A DNA stretch of 64,000 nt from Papiliotrema nemorosa (GCA_032158125.1 JASKOT010000012.1:186001-250000); one strand, 5' to 3'. Shown: positions 33,651 through 45,818, numbered from the stretch's first letter. The notes: generated by a model from the letters alone, not told the origin. Made by a program: numbers and translations.

Positions 33651-34481
33651 GCTTTGGTGTGTAAGCCTTTTACCTAATGCCATCACCCCTCGCCCATGAC
33701 CTCATGACATCGATGCTCTTGGCTTCTGATCCCACACACACAAGAATCCGCCGTCCATCTCATGTGTATCAAGCCGTCTGCGAAGTAACCGCGCGTTCAT
33801 ATATGAAGACGCTCATGGATCTCCGCCTTACACCTTCGATGGGGTCTTCCAGCTGCTAATGTCTTCTGATTCGCCCTGCTTATTTTAGTGTAAGTCTCTC
33901 ACCCAAATTCCTCCTCCAGGACTAGGATGGACCTAATGGACACGCTCATACCCGGGGACGGAATCGGTCAACCCGTTGGTATGCGCAACGATGCATCTCT
34001 ACTTCACAAGTAGACGCTTCTTCTTAATCTTCGTCATGGTCCGATGATGCCGGTAGATCATGGATGGCCGATTCGACCGGAGATGCCAAAGTAGACAGAA
34101 GCGAGACTCGTTTCGACTCCGCCGACATGTCAATTCGAAACGTCTCACTCTGGCAGTCCTTTGCGACACCTCGTCTTGCGTTCCCAGAGGCGAAAGACTT
34201 GTTAGCGCAATTTTCCCCTCCTTTGACGAGATGCCCCTGTCTGCGAATTATCATTCTGCTATACCCCAGATATTTCCCGTCTACATAAGCAGTCTCACCT
34301 GACCCACTCATCATTCCATTCCATTCGTCGCCGTCACTTTGTCGCCACTACATATTGCTACCGTCTGAAAACCAACCGATCAGTGCACAAGAACGAAGTC
34401 CATCGTGGACCCAGCAGCATTGTCCACATACGAATATCCCGAGCGAAATATCTTGGAAAGCCCACAAAACACAAAATCGAC
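33651..34481. other. Intergenic region with short overlapping ORFs
   Basis: This 831-bp stretch lies between ESF2 and the 34482 gene. Around 34024-34314 both strands carry short ORFs, one ending in an acidic tail (SSDHDED) on the minus strand. Neither shows family similarity or a supported exon structure, so I leave them uncalled. Confidence 0.4.
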
Positions 34482-35111
34482 ATGGCATCCATCGCTTCAT
34501 CAAGGGCAGCCGCATATGTGGGTCGTCACCCGAATTCGGCAGCTTCCGCTCGTTGGGCCAAAACGTCTCAGCCATCAGACGGCTCGACGGGTGTCGTGAC
34601 TGTACGAGCGCCTCTGACCCACCCAGCAGATGCCACATCACATATTCTCACCGTGAAGCGAGTTGACTCTGCGCTTGATCGAGATGATTCCACAAAGGAT
34701 ACCGACAAAGAGACCGAACAGGCTTTCCAGCTTGAGAGGTCAAAGACAGATGAACCTCCCAGCTCAAAGCTCTGCAAGGCGTCCCGAAATATGAGTGGCC
34801 TATTTCGTCAGACAGATCTTGGTACAGAATGGAGATCCAGAGCATCGCAGGGCAGCTATGGTCAAGTTACAGAAGACCCGGCCGATCCGGAGAATGTAAA
34901 ATTATCCCGCCTCCTGAGCCGATATAATATCAGGGAACAGGTTGACGCGTATAATGCGGAGTTGATTCAAACTATGGGCCCTTATCGAATGGACCCATTC
35001 TTCAAGCCATCCTTAGCCCCTGTAGAATCCGACGAAGCGCAATTATCGGATCACAGTGATTCCGACGACGAGGATCAGGGTTTCGTGATGAAGCGAGCAA
35101 AGACTCATTAA
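34482..35111 (+). CDS. Uncharacterised small protein, 209 aa
   Basis: I do not recognise this protein. The first ATG in the frame is at 34482 and the ORF is uninterrupted. The N-terminus is Ala/Ser rich. The middle is charged and probably disordered. A segment near residues 145-185 (LSRLLSRYNIREQVDAYNA, then MGPYRMDPFFKPS) has the look of a conserved motif. The C-terminus is acidic (SDSDDEDQG) followed by a short basic end (KRAKTH). That acidic-then-basic tail suggests a nuclear protein, but this is inference only. It converges with the FAD monooxygenase. Confidence 0.6.
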   Translation: MASIASSRAAAYVGRHPNSAASARWAKTSQPSDGSTGVVTVRAPLTHPADATSHILTVKRVDSALDRDDSTKDTDKETEQAFQLERSKTDEPPSSKLCKASRNMSGLFRQTDLGTEWRSRASQGSYGQVTEDPADPENVKLSRLLSRYNIREQVDAYNAELIQTMGPYRMDPFFKPSLAPVESDEAQLSDHSDSDDEDQGFVMKRAKTH

Positions 35112-35350
35112 TAGTGAGTTCGTGTCCTGTTTTAGAACTGTTGTGCCTACCTACAGTGTTGATGGAGGGCGTCCACTGGTGTGAAGGATGGAATTGAGTG
35201 AGGGTCGGTTCCTGTTGGCAGAATGAGTTTTTGAGGTCTCACCAATACTCGTCGTTTTTGACCTGACCGGCGGATGAAAAATTGGCATTCATATGCATAC
35301 TGCTGTGTTCGTCATCTTCTTGATTAAGCGCTCTCCGCCACCTATAGTCC

Positions 35351-36744
35351 TTAGAGTCCTTCGATGGGCCTAGAGCCGAGCATCTTCAACGCCATGCCAT
35401 ACCCTTGTCCCAACGCGCTCTTGGCTGCTTCCCTGACTCCCACCTCGTACTCGGCTATCCTGTCCACGCTCCAAGCTCCGGAGTCCCCGTCTTTCGGGGC
35501 AGTAAGAGTCTTGACCAGCTCTCCCGCATCTCGCAATGCCAGAATAGCTCCTGATCCTCCAGTCGGCGGCATACAGTGCACCGCGTCGCCCAATACCGTC
35601 ACTCGATCGCTGGTCTTCCACGTGGGCAGCTGAACCGGGTTTGCCGTCCTCATCTGCAGTACCCTCGTATGTTCCACCGCTTGCTCCTCCACCAGAGCCC
35701 TCAGTTCAGGCAACCAATCCTTCGAGACACTCTTCGACAGATCGCTCGCTTCCTCCGCTGACATCCGTAACAGTCTCTCATCCTCCACACCAAATGTCTC
35801 GGGCAGTCCGACCAAAGCGAAGAATGTGTAATCTTGATGCACACCTTCTCGGAATCGCATGACCTCCATGAACAAGGTAAGATCCCCCTTGTCCGTTTTC
35901 TGCTTTATAAACCGCATTCCACCTCGGATGTCCGGAGAGAGCCGTTCGGTGAGTTCAGGAGTGACCATTGTTCGACCGTATATGATCCGAGAACCCAGAT
36001 CGAAAGCAGCTCCTGAAGATCCAATGAGCTGTTGAGCGACTTTGGAATTCGCCCCATCGGCTCCGACGAGCAGAGATCCTTCCGGGGAAGTCGTACCATC
36101 CGAGAAACGAGCCACAACCCCGTTTTCCGTAAGCTCATAATCGACCAATGCTTTGTGGAAACAAGGTACCGGTAACCCCGTCAAGAGCACCTTCCTCATG
36201 ACACGTCGATCCACCGGTAAAGACACATACGCCCCAGGTCCAGCTCCATTCGGTTTCTCACTGGGTCGGTTCCCCTCCGCCGTGGGTTCCGTCTTGGACT
36301 TCTCGGCCTGTTGTTTCGCTGCGAACGCCTTGCCCTTGAAGATGGAGTCCATAGACGAGACCTCGCCAGTGGTCGCATCGATCATCTTGGGCAACTCGGA
36401 GGGTTGAGTGCCGCACGTCCTCTCAAACTCTTTGAAGACATTCTCCGGGAGATTATCCTTGAGAGCTTGGAGACCGGCACCGTGTACTCGGATACGGTAC
36501 CCCTGGAATCTGTCGGGAGAATCTCGTTCGTAGATCCGGAATGGGAGATTTGCCCTCTGTAGACCATGTGCTAAGGTGAGACCACCTAGTCCTGCACCGA
36601 TGATCAAGACGGGTTTCGTCCTGGCTCGTCAGCATAGATATACACCATATCATGCGAGACCGCGACGTACTGAGTGGATGTAGAGGCCATTCTGCGGCTG
36701 GTGGGTATGGCCATGCGAGAGAGGGGTAGACGTGAGAGAGACAT
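35351..36744 (-). CDS. FAD-dependent monooxygenase
   Basis: This is a flavin monooxygenase of the salicylate hydroxylase/UbiH-like class. Two exons are inferred. Exon 1 starts at 36744 with MSLSRLPLSRMAIPTSRRMA, and a short intron near 36618-36668 leads into TKPVLIIGAGLGGLTLAHGL, which holds the GxGxxG dinucleotide-binding motif. LLVGADGANSKV is the DG motif and GDAVHCMPPTGGSGAIL the second FAD-binding GD motif. The family oxidises aromatic or related substrates with NAD(P)H and O2. The actual substrate is unknown. In-frame Met codons further in (MASTSTQ) are alternative starts. It is divergent from the GH28 gene across a 1.3-kb spacer. Confidence 0.85.
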
Positions 36745-36775
36745 GATGAGTGAAAGAGGTCCAATCTACCACCGC

Positions 36776-36781
36776 TTTATA
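36776..36781 (-). promoter_or_regulatory. TATA box close to FAD monooxygenase start
   Basis: TATAAA on the minus strand lies only 32 nt before the first ATG of the monooxygenase. Such a short distance would put transcription start at or after that ATG, favouring a downstream Met codon. Confidence 0.45.
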
Positions 36782-37900
36782 CCTCGTCGATGACTCGGGC
36801 TGATGGTTGAACGGTCAAGATGATCGACCGACCTTGGACTGTCGTGAGAGACGCCATGCGTCGAGTGCAGCATGATCGGCCATGATGGCAGTTGGATGGG
36901 ACAAGAGGTGTTGGTGGTTCGCGCCCCGGGGGAGACCGGGTATCCGCGGGTGAGAACCGGGTGAGAGGGGTATAGATCCCAAAATAGATCCTTTGCGCGG
37001 CTCATCGACAGCGGCTAAGTTACTGGATCGAATGGATGCTTTGGATGGGAGAGCTTCAAGCCTATATGGAAGCTGCTAGATGGCACAGGCTGTCACTTGG
37101 CATGTAGAGCGTTGGACTGGTGTAAGTTATTCAAGAACAGGACAGATAGCAAAGGTGTCCATCATCTCCATGGTGTGCTCTCCATCATCGGTCTTTAAGG
37201 AGCCAGAGCGCAGCGAGTGATCACAATACATCCAAATGGATGACAATGCAACAGGAATCATGCGCGACTTGAAAGGAAAGAGCCACAACCGCAAACATGC
37301 ATTGAGAACGTGAAACGCTCCTGAGATGGCCCAAGATCTGAGAAGAGTGCGAGCTGTTGTAAGATGTTTTGTCCAACGAGGGCATCTCTGACAAGCTTTG
37401 GCAATTTCCCAGCGCTTCCTCGGCCTCGATGGCTTCTTCAATCCATAACCCTTGAATCAGTGTACGGGGACGTCGGGGAAGGGTCTGACTTGATTTGGAC
37501 AAAGTCCATGCCGAAATGCCTGCCACTCCTTCGACGATTCTGATCGCTTCGGGATTACGGAGTCGACCAGCCCCGAACGTTTTCGTCTCGATCAATGTCT
37601 AGCGGCCCGGGAGTCCAACCTGGAGGATGACACAGAGCCCTCCACAATCTTCAAGCCGAAGTACGGGATACCATCGCCAAGCTGGAGCTGTCCATTTTTC
37701 GGCGAAGGAGACCCAAAATAGTCGACATGAGCTCCGGGCCGGGGCGGCTGCTAGACCTCCACATTGAGGAGACCAGGATCTCATATGACACCTGACTGCC
37801 ATTGTCAGCTTGTGCAGTACCAGAGCTTGCTATTCCTGCCCACTAGTCCAGGTTTACTCGGTGTTATTCGAGCTGATACATTATTGTCTGAAATCAACCA

Positions 37901-37936
37901 GCGGGCCGGTGAGGTATAAGTTTCTCTACGGCCCGC
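37901..37936. promoter_or_regulatory. Inverted repeat with CGG arms upstream of GH28 gene
   Basis: Perfect 8-bp arms GCGGGCCG (37901-37908) and CGGCCCGC (37929-37936) flank a 20-bp spacer. The arms contain CGG/CCG triplets like those bound by fungal Zn2Cys6 regulators. Function is inferred from sequence only. Confidence 0.4.
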
Positions 37937-37972
37937 TTGACAAAATGCTCGGTCCCCTGCGAGATACCATGG

Positions 37973-37979
37973 TATATAA
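37973..37979 (+). promoter_or_regulatory. TATA box of GH28 gene
   Basis: TATATAA lies 67 nt before the GH28 ATG and 37 nt after the inverted repeat, a canonical core-promoter layout for a regulated gene. Confidence 0.5.
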
Positions 37980-38039
37980 CTTGAGCTCCATGCTGGCCCC
38001 TCTGGCCTTCTCATCAATCCAGCACACTTCTAGCCTGCC

Positions 38040-39628
38040 ATGTCTCTACTCACTCTCATCTCGCTATTATCGCTGGGCGTGTCGTCCGCCTGGAGCGCGA
38101 CCGGGTATACTCACCCGGCTCATCATTACCGATCTCTGGGTCCTCGATGGCATTCGGACAACCCACAAGTAACCGTCTCAGGCAGCACATGTCATGTCAC
38201 TGTGCGCATCTCCTCCCATTGTATTCTCATGTTCTGACGTATAGCCTTTAGGTGGAGGACAAGACGATGGACCGAACATTTTATACGCCTTTCAGCTATG
38301 TGGTGAAAATGCCCTGATCGAGTTGCCGGGATACTACACTGTCAATACCGTCTTGCAGACCTATCTACACAATGTGGAAGTGAGACTGAGCGGAGCAATA
38401 AGTTACGTACCTGACATCGCGTACTGGTCCCCTGCATCCATCTACATGACTTATGTAAGTCCTTCCCTCACACCTTGATCTTCTTGCTGAATGGTAGCAA
38501 AACGCAACGACGTATTGGTTCTTCAGTGGAGATGGTGTCACACTTAATGGAGGAGGAACCATCGATGCCAATGGCCAGACGTGGTGGGACTACTACGCTC
38601 TCAACAAGAACGCCGGTGTAGCTGGAGGTTCATCGCGTACCTTTGCTCGACCGGTCCCTTTGACTGTGGGGAATGCGACAAACATCAAAGTGCAAGATAT
38701 CAGCGTCATCAATAGTCCCTTTTGGTCAAAGTGGGTCTTCCGCTCACAACATGCTATATCTCCTCGAGGTATTCAGCTGACCATATAGCTTTGTCTACCA
38801 ATCGTCTAATGTCGAATACTCCAATATCAAAATTCACGCCGTCTCTTCGAACGCTTCGGCGCCTGGAGCAAATTCTGACGGATGGGACATCTACCGCTCA
38901 GACCATGTATACATCCACGATTCTCACGTCGTCAACGATGACGATTGGTGAGTCGTCCATCGCGTTTTCGTCCGCACTAACAGAGTAGCGTCTCGTTCAA
39001 GCCAAACTCGACTTATATGCGAGTGGAAAACATGTTCTGCAACGGATCACACGGTATTTCCATCGGTTCATTAGGTCAATATGCCGGAGAGACCGATATC
39101 GTCGCAAATGTCTATGTGTCCAATATCACCATGATCAACGCGCAGAATGGAGCTCGAATCAAGGTCTTTGCGGGGAGTAACGACACAAACAGTATTTCGG
39201 GTGGTGGATCGGGATACGTCAAAAATGTCACCTTCCAAGATTTCCACTGCGAGAGTGAGCTGTCGAAGATTGGCATGATAGCCGGATCTAATGCACAGAC
39301 TGTGACAATCCGATTCTGATCGATCAATGTTACAACACTGCCAAGACGTGAGTAGTTTGTACAGCTTGTCCAATCGGTCATTTGACGGTCCAGCTGCGAG
39401 CAATTCCCTTCGACACTGGCCATTTCGGATGTCCACTACATCAACGTCACTGGAACATCATCAGGTGTGGTGCCAAATGGCACTGTGGCCACATTGACCT
39501 GTTCCGAGGTCTGTCAAGACATCACGGCCATGGGGACCAACCTCTCCCCGCCAAACGGGACGGCGCGGTACTTGTGTCGAAACTTGGCGAATGAGAGCTT
39601 GCTTGATTTCACCTGCACCGATGAGTAG
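38040..39628 (+). CDS. Secreted GH28 polygalacturonase-like glycoside hydrolase
   Basis: GH28 enzymes hydrolyse pectic polysaccharides outside the cell. The start at 38040 gives a signal peptide ([19 protein letters not shown]). Seven or so exons follow. The right-handed beta-helix signatures are NSDGWDI (equivalent to NTD), NDDDW joined to CVSF (DD), [13 protein letters not shown] (GHG-like) and ARIKVF (RIK), so the catalytic Asp set and substrate-binding Lys are present. Several N-glycosylation sequons occur (for example NATT, NITM, NGTV). Splicing near 39255-39298 joins HCEN to [17 protein letters not shown]. The protein ends LLDFTCTDE. The pattern fits the exo-acting group better than classic endopolygalacturonases, but substrate is not certain. 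Confidence 0.88.
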
Positions 39629-39801
39629 TGCAAGGCATAGCTCAAGCAATGGAAGCTAGGGAGTGATAGCTACGCAAAAGCACAGGCGTGCAGTATAATC
39701 AGAAGTTAGCAGTGATGGATCCCTATGCTTTGCCTGCGACTGAAGCCAGAAGGCCTCAACAGGCAAGAGAGATCGCAATTCATGTATTACATGTCGATCC
39801 G

Positions 39802-41278
39802 TCAATGCCCATTGGCATCTTCTGCAGGTGGTTCTTCCGCTGTCAGCTTGCCCAGCAGCTTCCAAGTCTTCGCATAGGTCGCTGCCCATCAGCCTAGACA
39901 CCTCATACAAATCAACACTCACGTTTGTAAACCCTCACAATACCCTCATCGTCGCTCGTCGTCAGTGTTGTGCCGGTAGCGTTCCACTGAGTCCATCAGC
40001 TACAGTCTGTTCTATAAGCCGAGATGCTCACATCGACCTGGGCGACTTTGGCTACTCCTTTCCCAAACTCCCCTACGATCTCGCTTGTCCATTCCGATTT
40101 TCTACCCTCCTTTTCTGGGGGTTCAACCCTCCATATCCTCACTGTCCCATCTCGAGATCCAGTAGCTATAAGATGGTATGATCTTCCACAAGATGGTGCC
40201 CATGCGAGGGAGGTCAAAGGAGACGTGGAAGATGGCGAGAGGTGTAGTAGAGCCGTAGGGCTGGGATCAAGCTTGACAATCTACCATCAGCCTCCCGCAC
40301 ATCTGGCTCGGACAGAACAATACACAATAGCGTAAAGAGAGAGAGAGATCATGACTCACCTTGACAATTGGACTTGTACCGGTGAACACAGCCAAGATAC
40401 TACCCCACCATTTCTCCCTACACCAACTCAATCCCCATCCACCTTGAGACATATCCCCGTTCTCGGCACCGCTTGCTGCGTTTCCACCTGCATTAGACGC
40501 ACCGCCCGATGGAACGCTATTATCTTCCGCAGCGTGAGGAGGCGGTAGACTCGGTACGTAGATGTCGTGTGCCGTGGTCCAATCGTTCAAGGATGGATCG
40601 AGGGAAGTGTAGATTCTCAAATGACAATCTGTCGCGATGGCTCCCTAAATATCAGCAAGTTTATCGCGTGACTACTTGAGATGGACTCACAAGCCGGAGA
40701 CCGAAAGCTGGATTGGGCGGTGAAAACTCTACAGCCCTCACGGAACCTTTGGCTCCACCCAATACGCTCCTCTCGGTCCATCTTCCTCCGTCTTTGCCGG
40801 TCAACGAACCAATGTTGGAGGAAGAAGAAGGCTCTTCCCATATCCTGACTGTACGATCGTGTCCACACGAGGCCAGCAAAGATCCGTGGATTGGATGAGC
40901 AAAGGATAACCGTAACAACGGTGCATCGTGGGCCTGTACATTAGCCATGAACCAGCAAGGCAAGGTGGACCTCAAGGTCGCGCGGATGACAATTGGGAAA
41001 TTAGGATTCACCTTCCACTCGGTCTCGAGCTCCCACAGCCCATCTATAGTCTTCTTGAAGATCTTTATTCGCTGATCGGCTGAGCAAGTAGCGACTACCA
41101 TCAGCAAATCAGCCCCCGTCAAAGATTCCCGTCAACAGTGAGTCGGGTCTACTCACGTCTCTCCCCGTAGAAGTCATACACCACATCTGGGCTGTTAGCT
41201 TGGGTGTGATACGAAGTTTGAATGCTCACGAGTTACCAGGTCTGCATGTCCGTGAGCTAAGAGATTCGTTTGAAGCAT
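39802..41278 (-). CDS. SEH1: Nucleoporin Seh1 (WD40)
   Basis: Seh1 is a beta-propeller subunit of the Nup84/Nup107 nuclear pore complex and of the SEA/GATOR complex. The start at 41278 gives MLQTNLLAHGHADLVT, spliced to HVVYDFYGER and then LATCSADQRIKIFKKT. WD repeats include AHDAPLLRLSFAHPIHG, SCGHDRTVRIWEE, TGSRDGTVRIWRV and TTSDDEGIVRVYK. After the last intron the C-terminus reads PTYAKTWKLLGKLTAEEPP, typical for Seh1, then stops at 39802. A Ser/Gly/Ala-rich loop sits in the middle. About seven short introns are required. It converges with the GH28 gene. Confidence 0.9.
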
Positions 41279-41520
41279 TGTGTTGGTGCTCAATGGTCGT
41301 AGAGGAGCAGCTCATCACTCTAGGTCTCGTCAACATCAACCCACCTGCCTCGCCTCCACCTTCAACATTTTGATCCCGTCCATCTGCACCCTACTCCTCA
41401 GTCTTCGCATACATAGCAGATAGCGAGTACGGGTGTCCCCAGGTAGCCATGACAGGGGCTTCAAGAATAGACCTATGCATATGGATGTCATGTCGTCATG
41501 CTGCTCTTCTCACTTCTCGT

Positions 41521-44500
41521 CTAATCCTCATCCTTGTCTTCGTCATCCACGTCCATCTTGCCGCCATCCGACTCCAGCGTAGCCTCTCGGGTAGACCCAT
41601 TCGCCGGTGTCTCATCGGCTGGTGTAGCGTCTTCAGCTTCCTCATCCGAGTCTTCAATTGTCGCTTTTGACTTGCTGTATCCGTTAGCGACTGGCTTTGC
41701 TGTCCTACTAGCCACTTACAACTGTTTCCCCCGTTTGCCTCCCCCTTCATCGTCATCTGCATTCGCCTTGGCGCGTTTGGCCTTTTGCTGGATTGTCAGC
41801 ACTGGTGGTATTACCCGTCATGATGACTCACTCTCTGCCGCAACAATGCCAAAGCATTCTGCGCCTTGGCAGCCTGAGCAGCCTTTTCATCCTCCTCATT
41901 CATCGGCTCGTCCCCATCTACCTCCCGATCATCCACCTCTCTACTCTCCATTCTCGGTCTCTCATCCTCATCCGTCGAGATCTCACTCTTACTCCTAACT
42001 TTCCTGCCTTTCTTCCCGCCCGTAGTGGCCTTCTTCTTCCTGGGTTTCTTTTCCCTCGGTTCTCCCTCATCCGCAGACTCAATCTCACCGTCTTCTTTCC
42101 TCTTGCGTCTCTTTTCAACCAGAGCGACCTTCCGCTCTGCTTCCTCTCTCTCCCGCTCGTCCATCTCTGCACGCCATTTCTGGGCTTCTTCTCTTTCAAT
42201 TCGACGTTTCTCTTCAAGTTCCGCCGCTTTCGCTTCGAGCTCTGCTCGTCGCGCCGCCTGCAAAGTCAGCTCAACCATTCCTGGTCGACACGGATAGCTC
42301 ACCTCTGCCTCTTGAAGCCTCTTCTTCTCCTCCTCTCGGATACGTCTGGCTTCTTCGACACGAGCTTGCGCTTCGCTCTCGAAAGCTTGTTGCTTCTCCT
42401 GTTCCACGGGCGCACGTCGGATGAGACCATCACCGTATCGAGCACGTTGATCCGCCAAATCAGCATCGTATGGCAAAGCGCCGGATTTATCATCTGCAAG
42501 GGCGCGGAAGATTCTGCTTATCAGCCTTTCGCCGTAGTTCCAGCTAGATGACAAACGTCGCGGCCTGCTGTGCCTGATTAACAGCTACGGTCAACTCCTC
42601 TGACGTCCTCTTGCTAGCCTCGAGACCGAGTAACAATTCTGCGCCTTTCTGCAGAATCATTGCCATGTTGTATAAGATGGCTCTATCGCTCGGCTGCAGG
42701 TGCATAGCCTACGAATCAGCCTCATCCCAGACCAAATCGCCCCACTCACGCTCTGGCAATAGCTCAATGCTTTAGACATGGCGGAGAAGTTGCTATTCCT
42801 ATTGGCATAGGCATACCATGCTCTGGAGAGGTACAGCAAGACCGGTACATTCCTCCCCTTGAACGCGTTGGATGCGGCCTCGTACTTGACATTAGCATGT
42901 GCACTCGCAGATGAAGAGACCTGGCCGACTCACCGCTTGAATCGCCTTGTCTTCCTCGCCCCGCGTGAAGTAACAGTGTCCAATGTTGACATTCACCGCA
43001 CCGGACGGCAAACTATCCGCTATTCGACTGAACACCGTCAAGGCCTGTCCCGCCATTTTCATCTTGATCTTCAGGTCCTCTGCCGTGCCTTGCGCGGCTG
43101 AATTGAATGACAATGTATCTTCGGCCAAGGCTATGGCGAGACCCTGAGCAGCGACTGCTGAAGATGGGTCGAGATCGAGGGCACGTTGGTAGGCCTCTGC
43201 ACTTCGAAGATACTCCTTCGTCCTGCCAGCGACCTCCTGCGATGATTTTGCTTCTCTACCGAGGGTGAAGTGCAGCCATCCCAGCGCACAGAAAGTAGAC
43301 GAGTCTGATCGATCGAATTTTAGCGTTTGAGTCGTAAATGCCAGAGCCTCCTTATGCGACCCGATGGAAATCAAAAAGTTCGTATAGACCGAGCGCAATG
43401 TAAGGTTCGTCTCGTCCGCTTTCAAGCATTCCTTTAGCAGAGTGTGCGCGTCGAAATTTCGTCCAGCGGCAGCAGCGATACTTGCCAAGCGAACTTTCGA
43501 CTCCATGTGTTCGGGATGTTGTCGAAGGACATCTCGGTACCACTGGGAAGCTTTGACGATATCGCCCTCCTCCTCGTATGCTCTTGCCAAATTGTACGCC
43601 AGGATCGTCTTGATCGTCTCGGCATCTTTGCCTTCTTCACTGGCAACTTTTGCCAAAGCCTCTTGATACATTCTTTCTGCCGTTTCGACGTTCCCTTGAA
43701 GTTGGAACAAGGCGCCTAGATTGCTCGCCAACTTGACAGACCGATGATCAACCGCTTTACCCTCCGAGTCGTCATTGTTAATCGACACGGCAGTTTGGTA
43801 GCTACCGATAGCCTTTTCCAGACTCTCTTCCTGCCATAACCTGGCAAGATCGATGAAGATGTCCACATCACCACCGACACCGCGCAGCTTTGCCCAGTCC
43901 TCCTCTGTTGACGCGGAAGCCACCAGCTTATGCAGGTCTGACAGCATGGTTCGAGCCGTCATCCTGTTTTTGGCAATCTCGTCATCTTTCATACCGGGGT
44001 GAGGATAGGCGAGAAGACAGGCGTGTAGGACGGAGTATTCCAATGGTCCTTTACCGTTCAGTCGTTTGGCAGTTTGTTCGATAAAGTTGAGTGCTTCCCG
44101 CAAATTGCCTGCCTGTCAGCTTTTCCCACCCCATGGTGTCAGACTGACGTACCATTTTTGATGGCAATCTGACCCAAAGTGAGTTCGGCGAGGATGTTCA
44201 CTCCGGCTCCCTCTTCCGTTTTCGCAGCGGCAATGAAAGGTCCCGCATCTCCCACATCTCCAGCGATGAAACCCAATCTTCCTCGTTCGGCATTAGCCAG
44301 AGCGCTATGTCTCTTGTTATCGCCAAACTGGATCGACCTCTCGGCCAGCTTAGATGCAAGCGGTAGTTGTCCAGCTTGACCGGAAACACTTGACAGGGCC
44401 AATGCAGCAGCTGACGATTTGTTGTTGAGCTTAAATGCTCGTTGTACTAGAGCGATACCCTCCGACTCGAACGCGACCCGTTCGCTCTGAGATGCTTTCG

Positions 44501-45576
44501 GCTCCCTCGCCTGATTTAATGATGCCAGACCTAGCAGAAGGAGCGAGACCCATGAGGATGGATCCTGAACGTCAGACCACTTGTATCGGTATTGCAATCT
44601 TGCTCACCCTGGACAGTGCCCTTTCCCATGCCAACTTGGCCATTTTCCGATCTCCAATGATCCAAGCACTGAGTCCAAGACCTATCCTCGGGTCAGGGGT
44701 CATGGTGGGTGACAAGCCCAAGAGCTTCTGATACGTATGCAAAGCGGCTTCATGAGCTCTTCGAGCGAATTGCAGCCGAGCCTGAGCAAGGAGGGCGATG
44801 ATGTTGTTGGGCTGTCTGACAAGGAGCTTGTCTACCATTGGCTGAGCGAGATTTGGTTGACCTCGAGCGAGACACAGGATGACTACGAATCAGTGTTTGT
44901 GCTTGCCCCGCCTTCGAGAGATATATGCACCTTTGCCGAGGACCAGAGTAGATGGCTCGTCTCCTGGTATACCACCTGATGCCGCGAATGCCTGATCTGC
45001 CCTATTCAGGTTGGCAGCTGCCTCGGTGTAGAACACCTCTTTGACCTTGACTGTAGGTTCCAGCTTGTCGTATTCTGTCATCAGCGCCTATCCCTCATTG
45101 CGAATCATGTACGCACTAGCATGGGGTAAGGACAACTTTGGAGCTGCTCTGGCGAAAGCAAGCTGAAGATGCGCCATCATCACGTGAAGACATAGCAACG
45201 CTTGATGATCGTATCCCCTTCCACCTCGATTCCCAAAGACTAGCAATCAGCAAAAGTCACGAGGTGAGTAACGTGACTGACACTCAATACCCCTCCGTAT
45301 GAGCTCTTCAGCTCGATCCAGTCTACCTTGTCTCCAGTGCTCCGAGGCCAAGGCCGTCCAGTCATTGCAGTCTGCTGCGTAATCCGTCAGAAGCTCAGGG
45401 ATGATATCTGCGGTCTCTGGGTCTCCTATTGTGTCGAGGTCCAAATCAGTCTGCACACCTCTGACAAGTGAGCTCAACCGCGAAAAAGAGTAAGTAGCTC
45501 ACCCTTGGCCAAGAATGGTCCTCGTTGTAGGCGCTTCGAACGGCTCCCCGTTCATGCCATGTATCATCGTGGCCAT
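41521..45576 (-). CDS. CTR9: RNA polymerase II Paf1 complex subunit Ctr9
   Basis: Ctr9 is the TPR scaffold of the Paf1 elongation complex. The start at 45576 gives MATMIHGMNGEPFEAPTTRT. TPR-type helical repeats run through most of the protein, for example ALASEHWRQGRLDRAEELIR, YNLARAYEEEGDIVKASQWY and INIGHCYFTRGEEDKAIQA-like sequence (NVNIGHCYF). The C-terminal third is a long charged Lys/Glu/Arg helix (EEARRIREEEKKRLQEAE, EEKRRIEREEAQKW), then Lys-rich and Asp/Glu-rich tails ending MDVDDEDKDED. This domain order and the charged tail match Ctr9. Several short introns are present. It is divergent from THS1 with a 242-bp shared spacer. Confidence 0.92.
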
Positions 45577-45818
45577 GATGATGTAGCAATGCTAGAGGTT
45601 GTGGTGACTGAAAGCCAAAACACAACTAGGACACCTCAACCTACGCTGCAGTAGGCGCGCGATCAGAGAGGAATCTCGCGGAGAACTGGTCAAAAATAGG
45701 CGCATAAGTGATGTATCAGTTTGAAATGTTGAGAACCTTCGATGTCGAGTCGAACAGCTCAACGACCGCGAATAGGCCAGATTCACAAGAGCTAGTGGTG
45801 TAGACAGCGAGCTCGTAC

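Larger units (their letters stand above)
36745..38039. other. Gene-poor divergent interval, monooxygenase and GH28 genes
   Basis: This 1.3-kb spacer contains the promoters of both flanking genes. Several minus-strand ORFs between about 37127 and 37802 overlap in different frames, but none matches a family I know, and no splice pattern joins them convincingly. A decayed gene is possible. Specific promoter elements are listed separately. Confidence 0.5.

Noticed and set aside
34024..34314. Short ORFs on both strands upstream of the 34482 gene
   Set aside because: Both strands are equally open over the same bases and neither has an identifiable domain, so coding cannot be assigned.
37127..37802. 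Series of minus-strand ORFs between the monooxygenase and GH28 genes
   Set aside because: Frames overlap and cannot be joined by convincing introns; no motif recognised. Mentioned only as a possible decayed gene.
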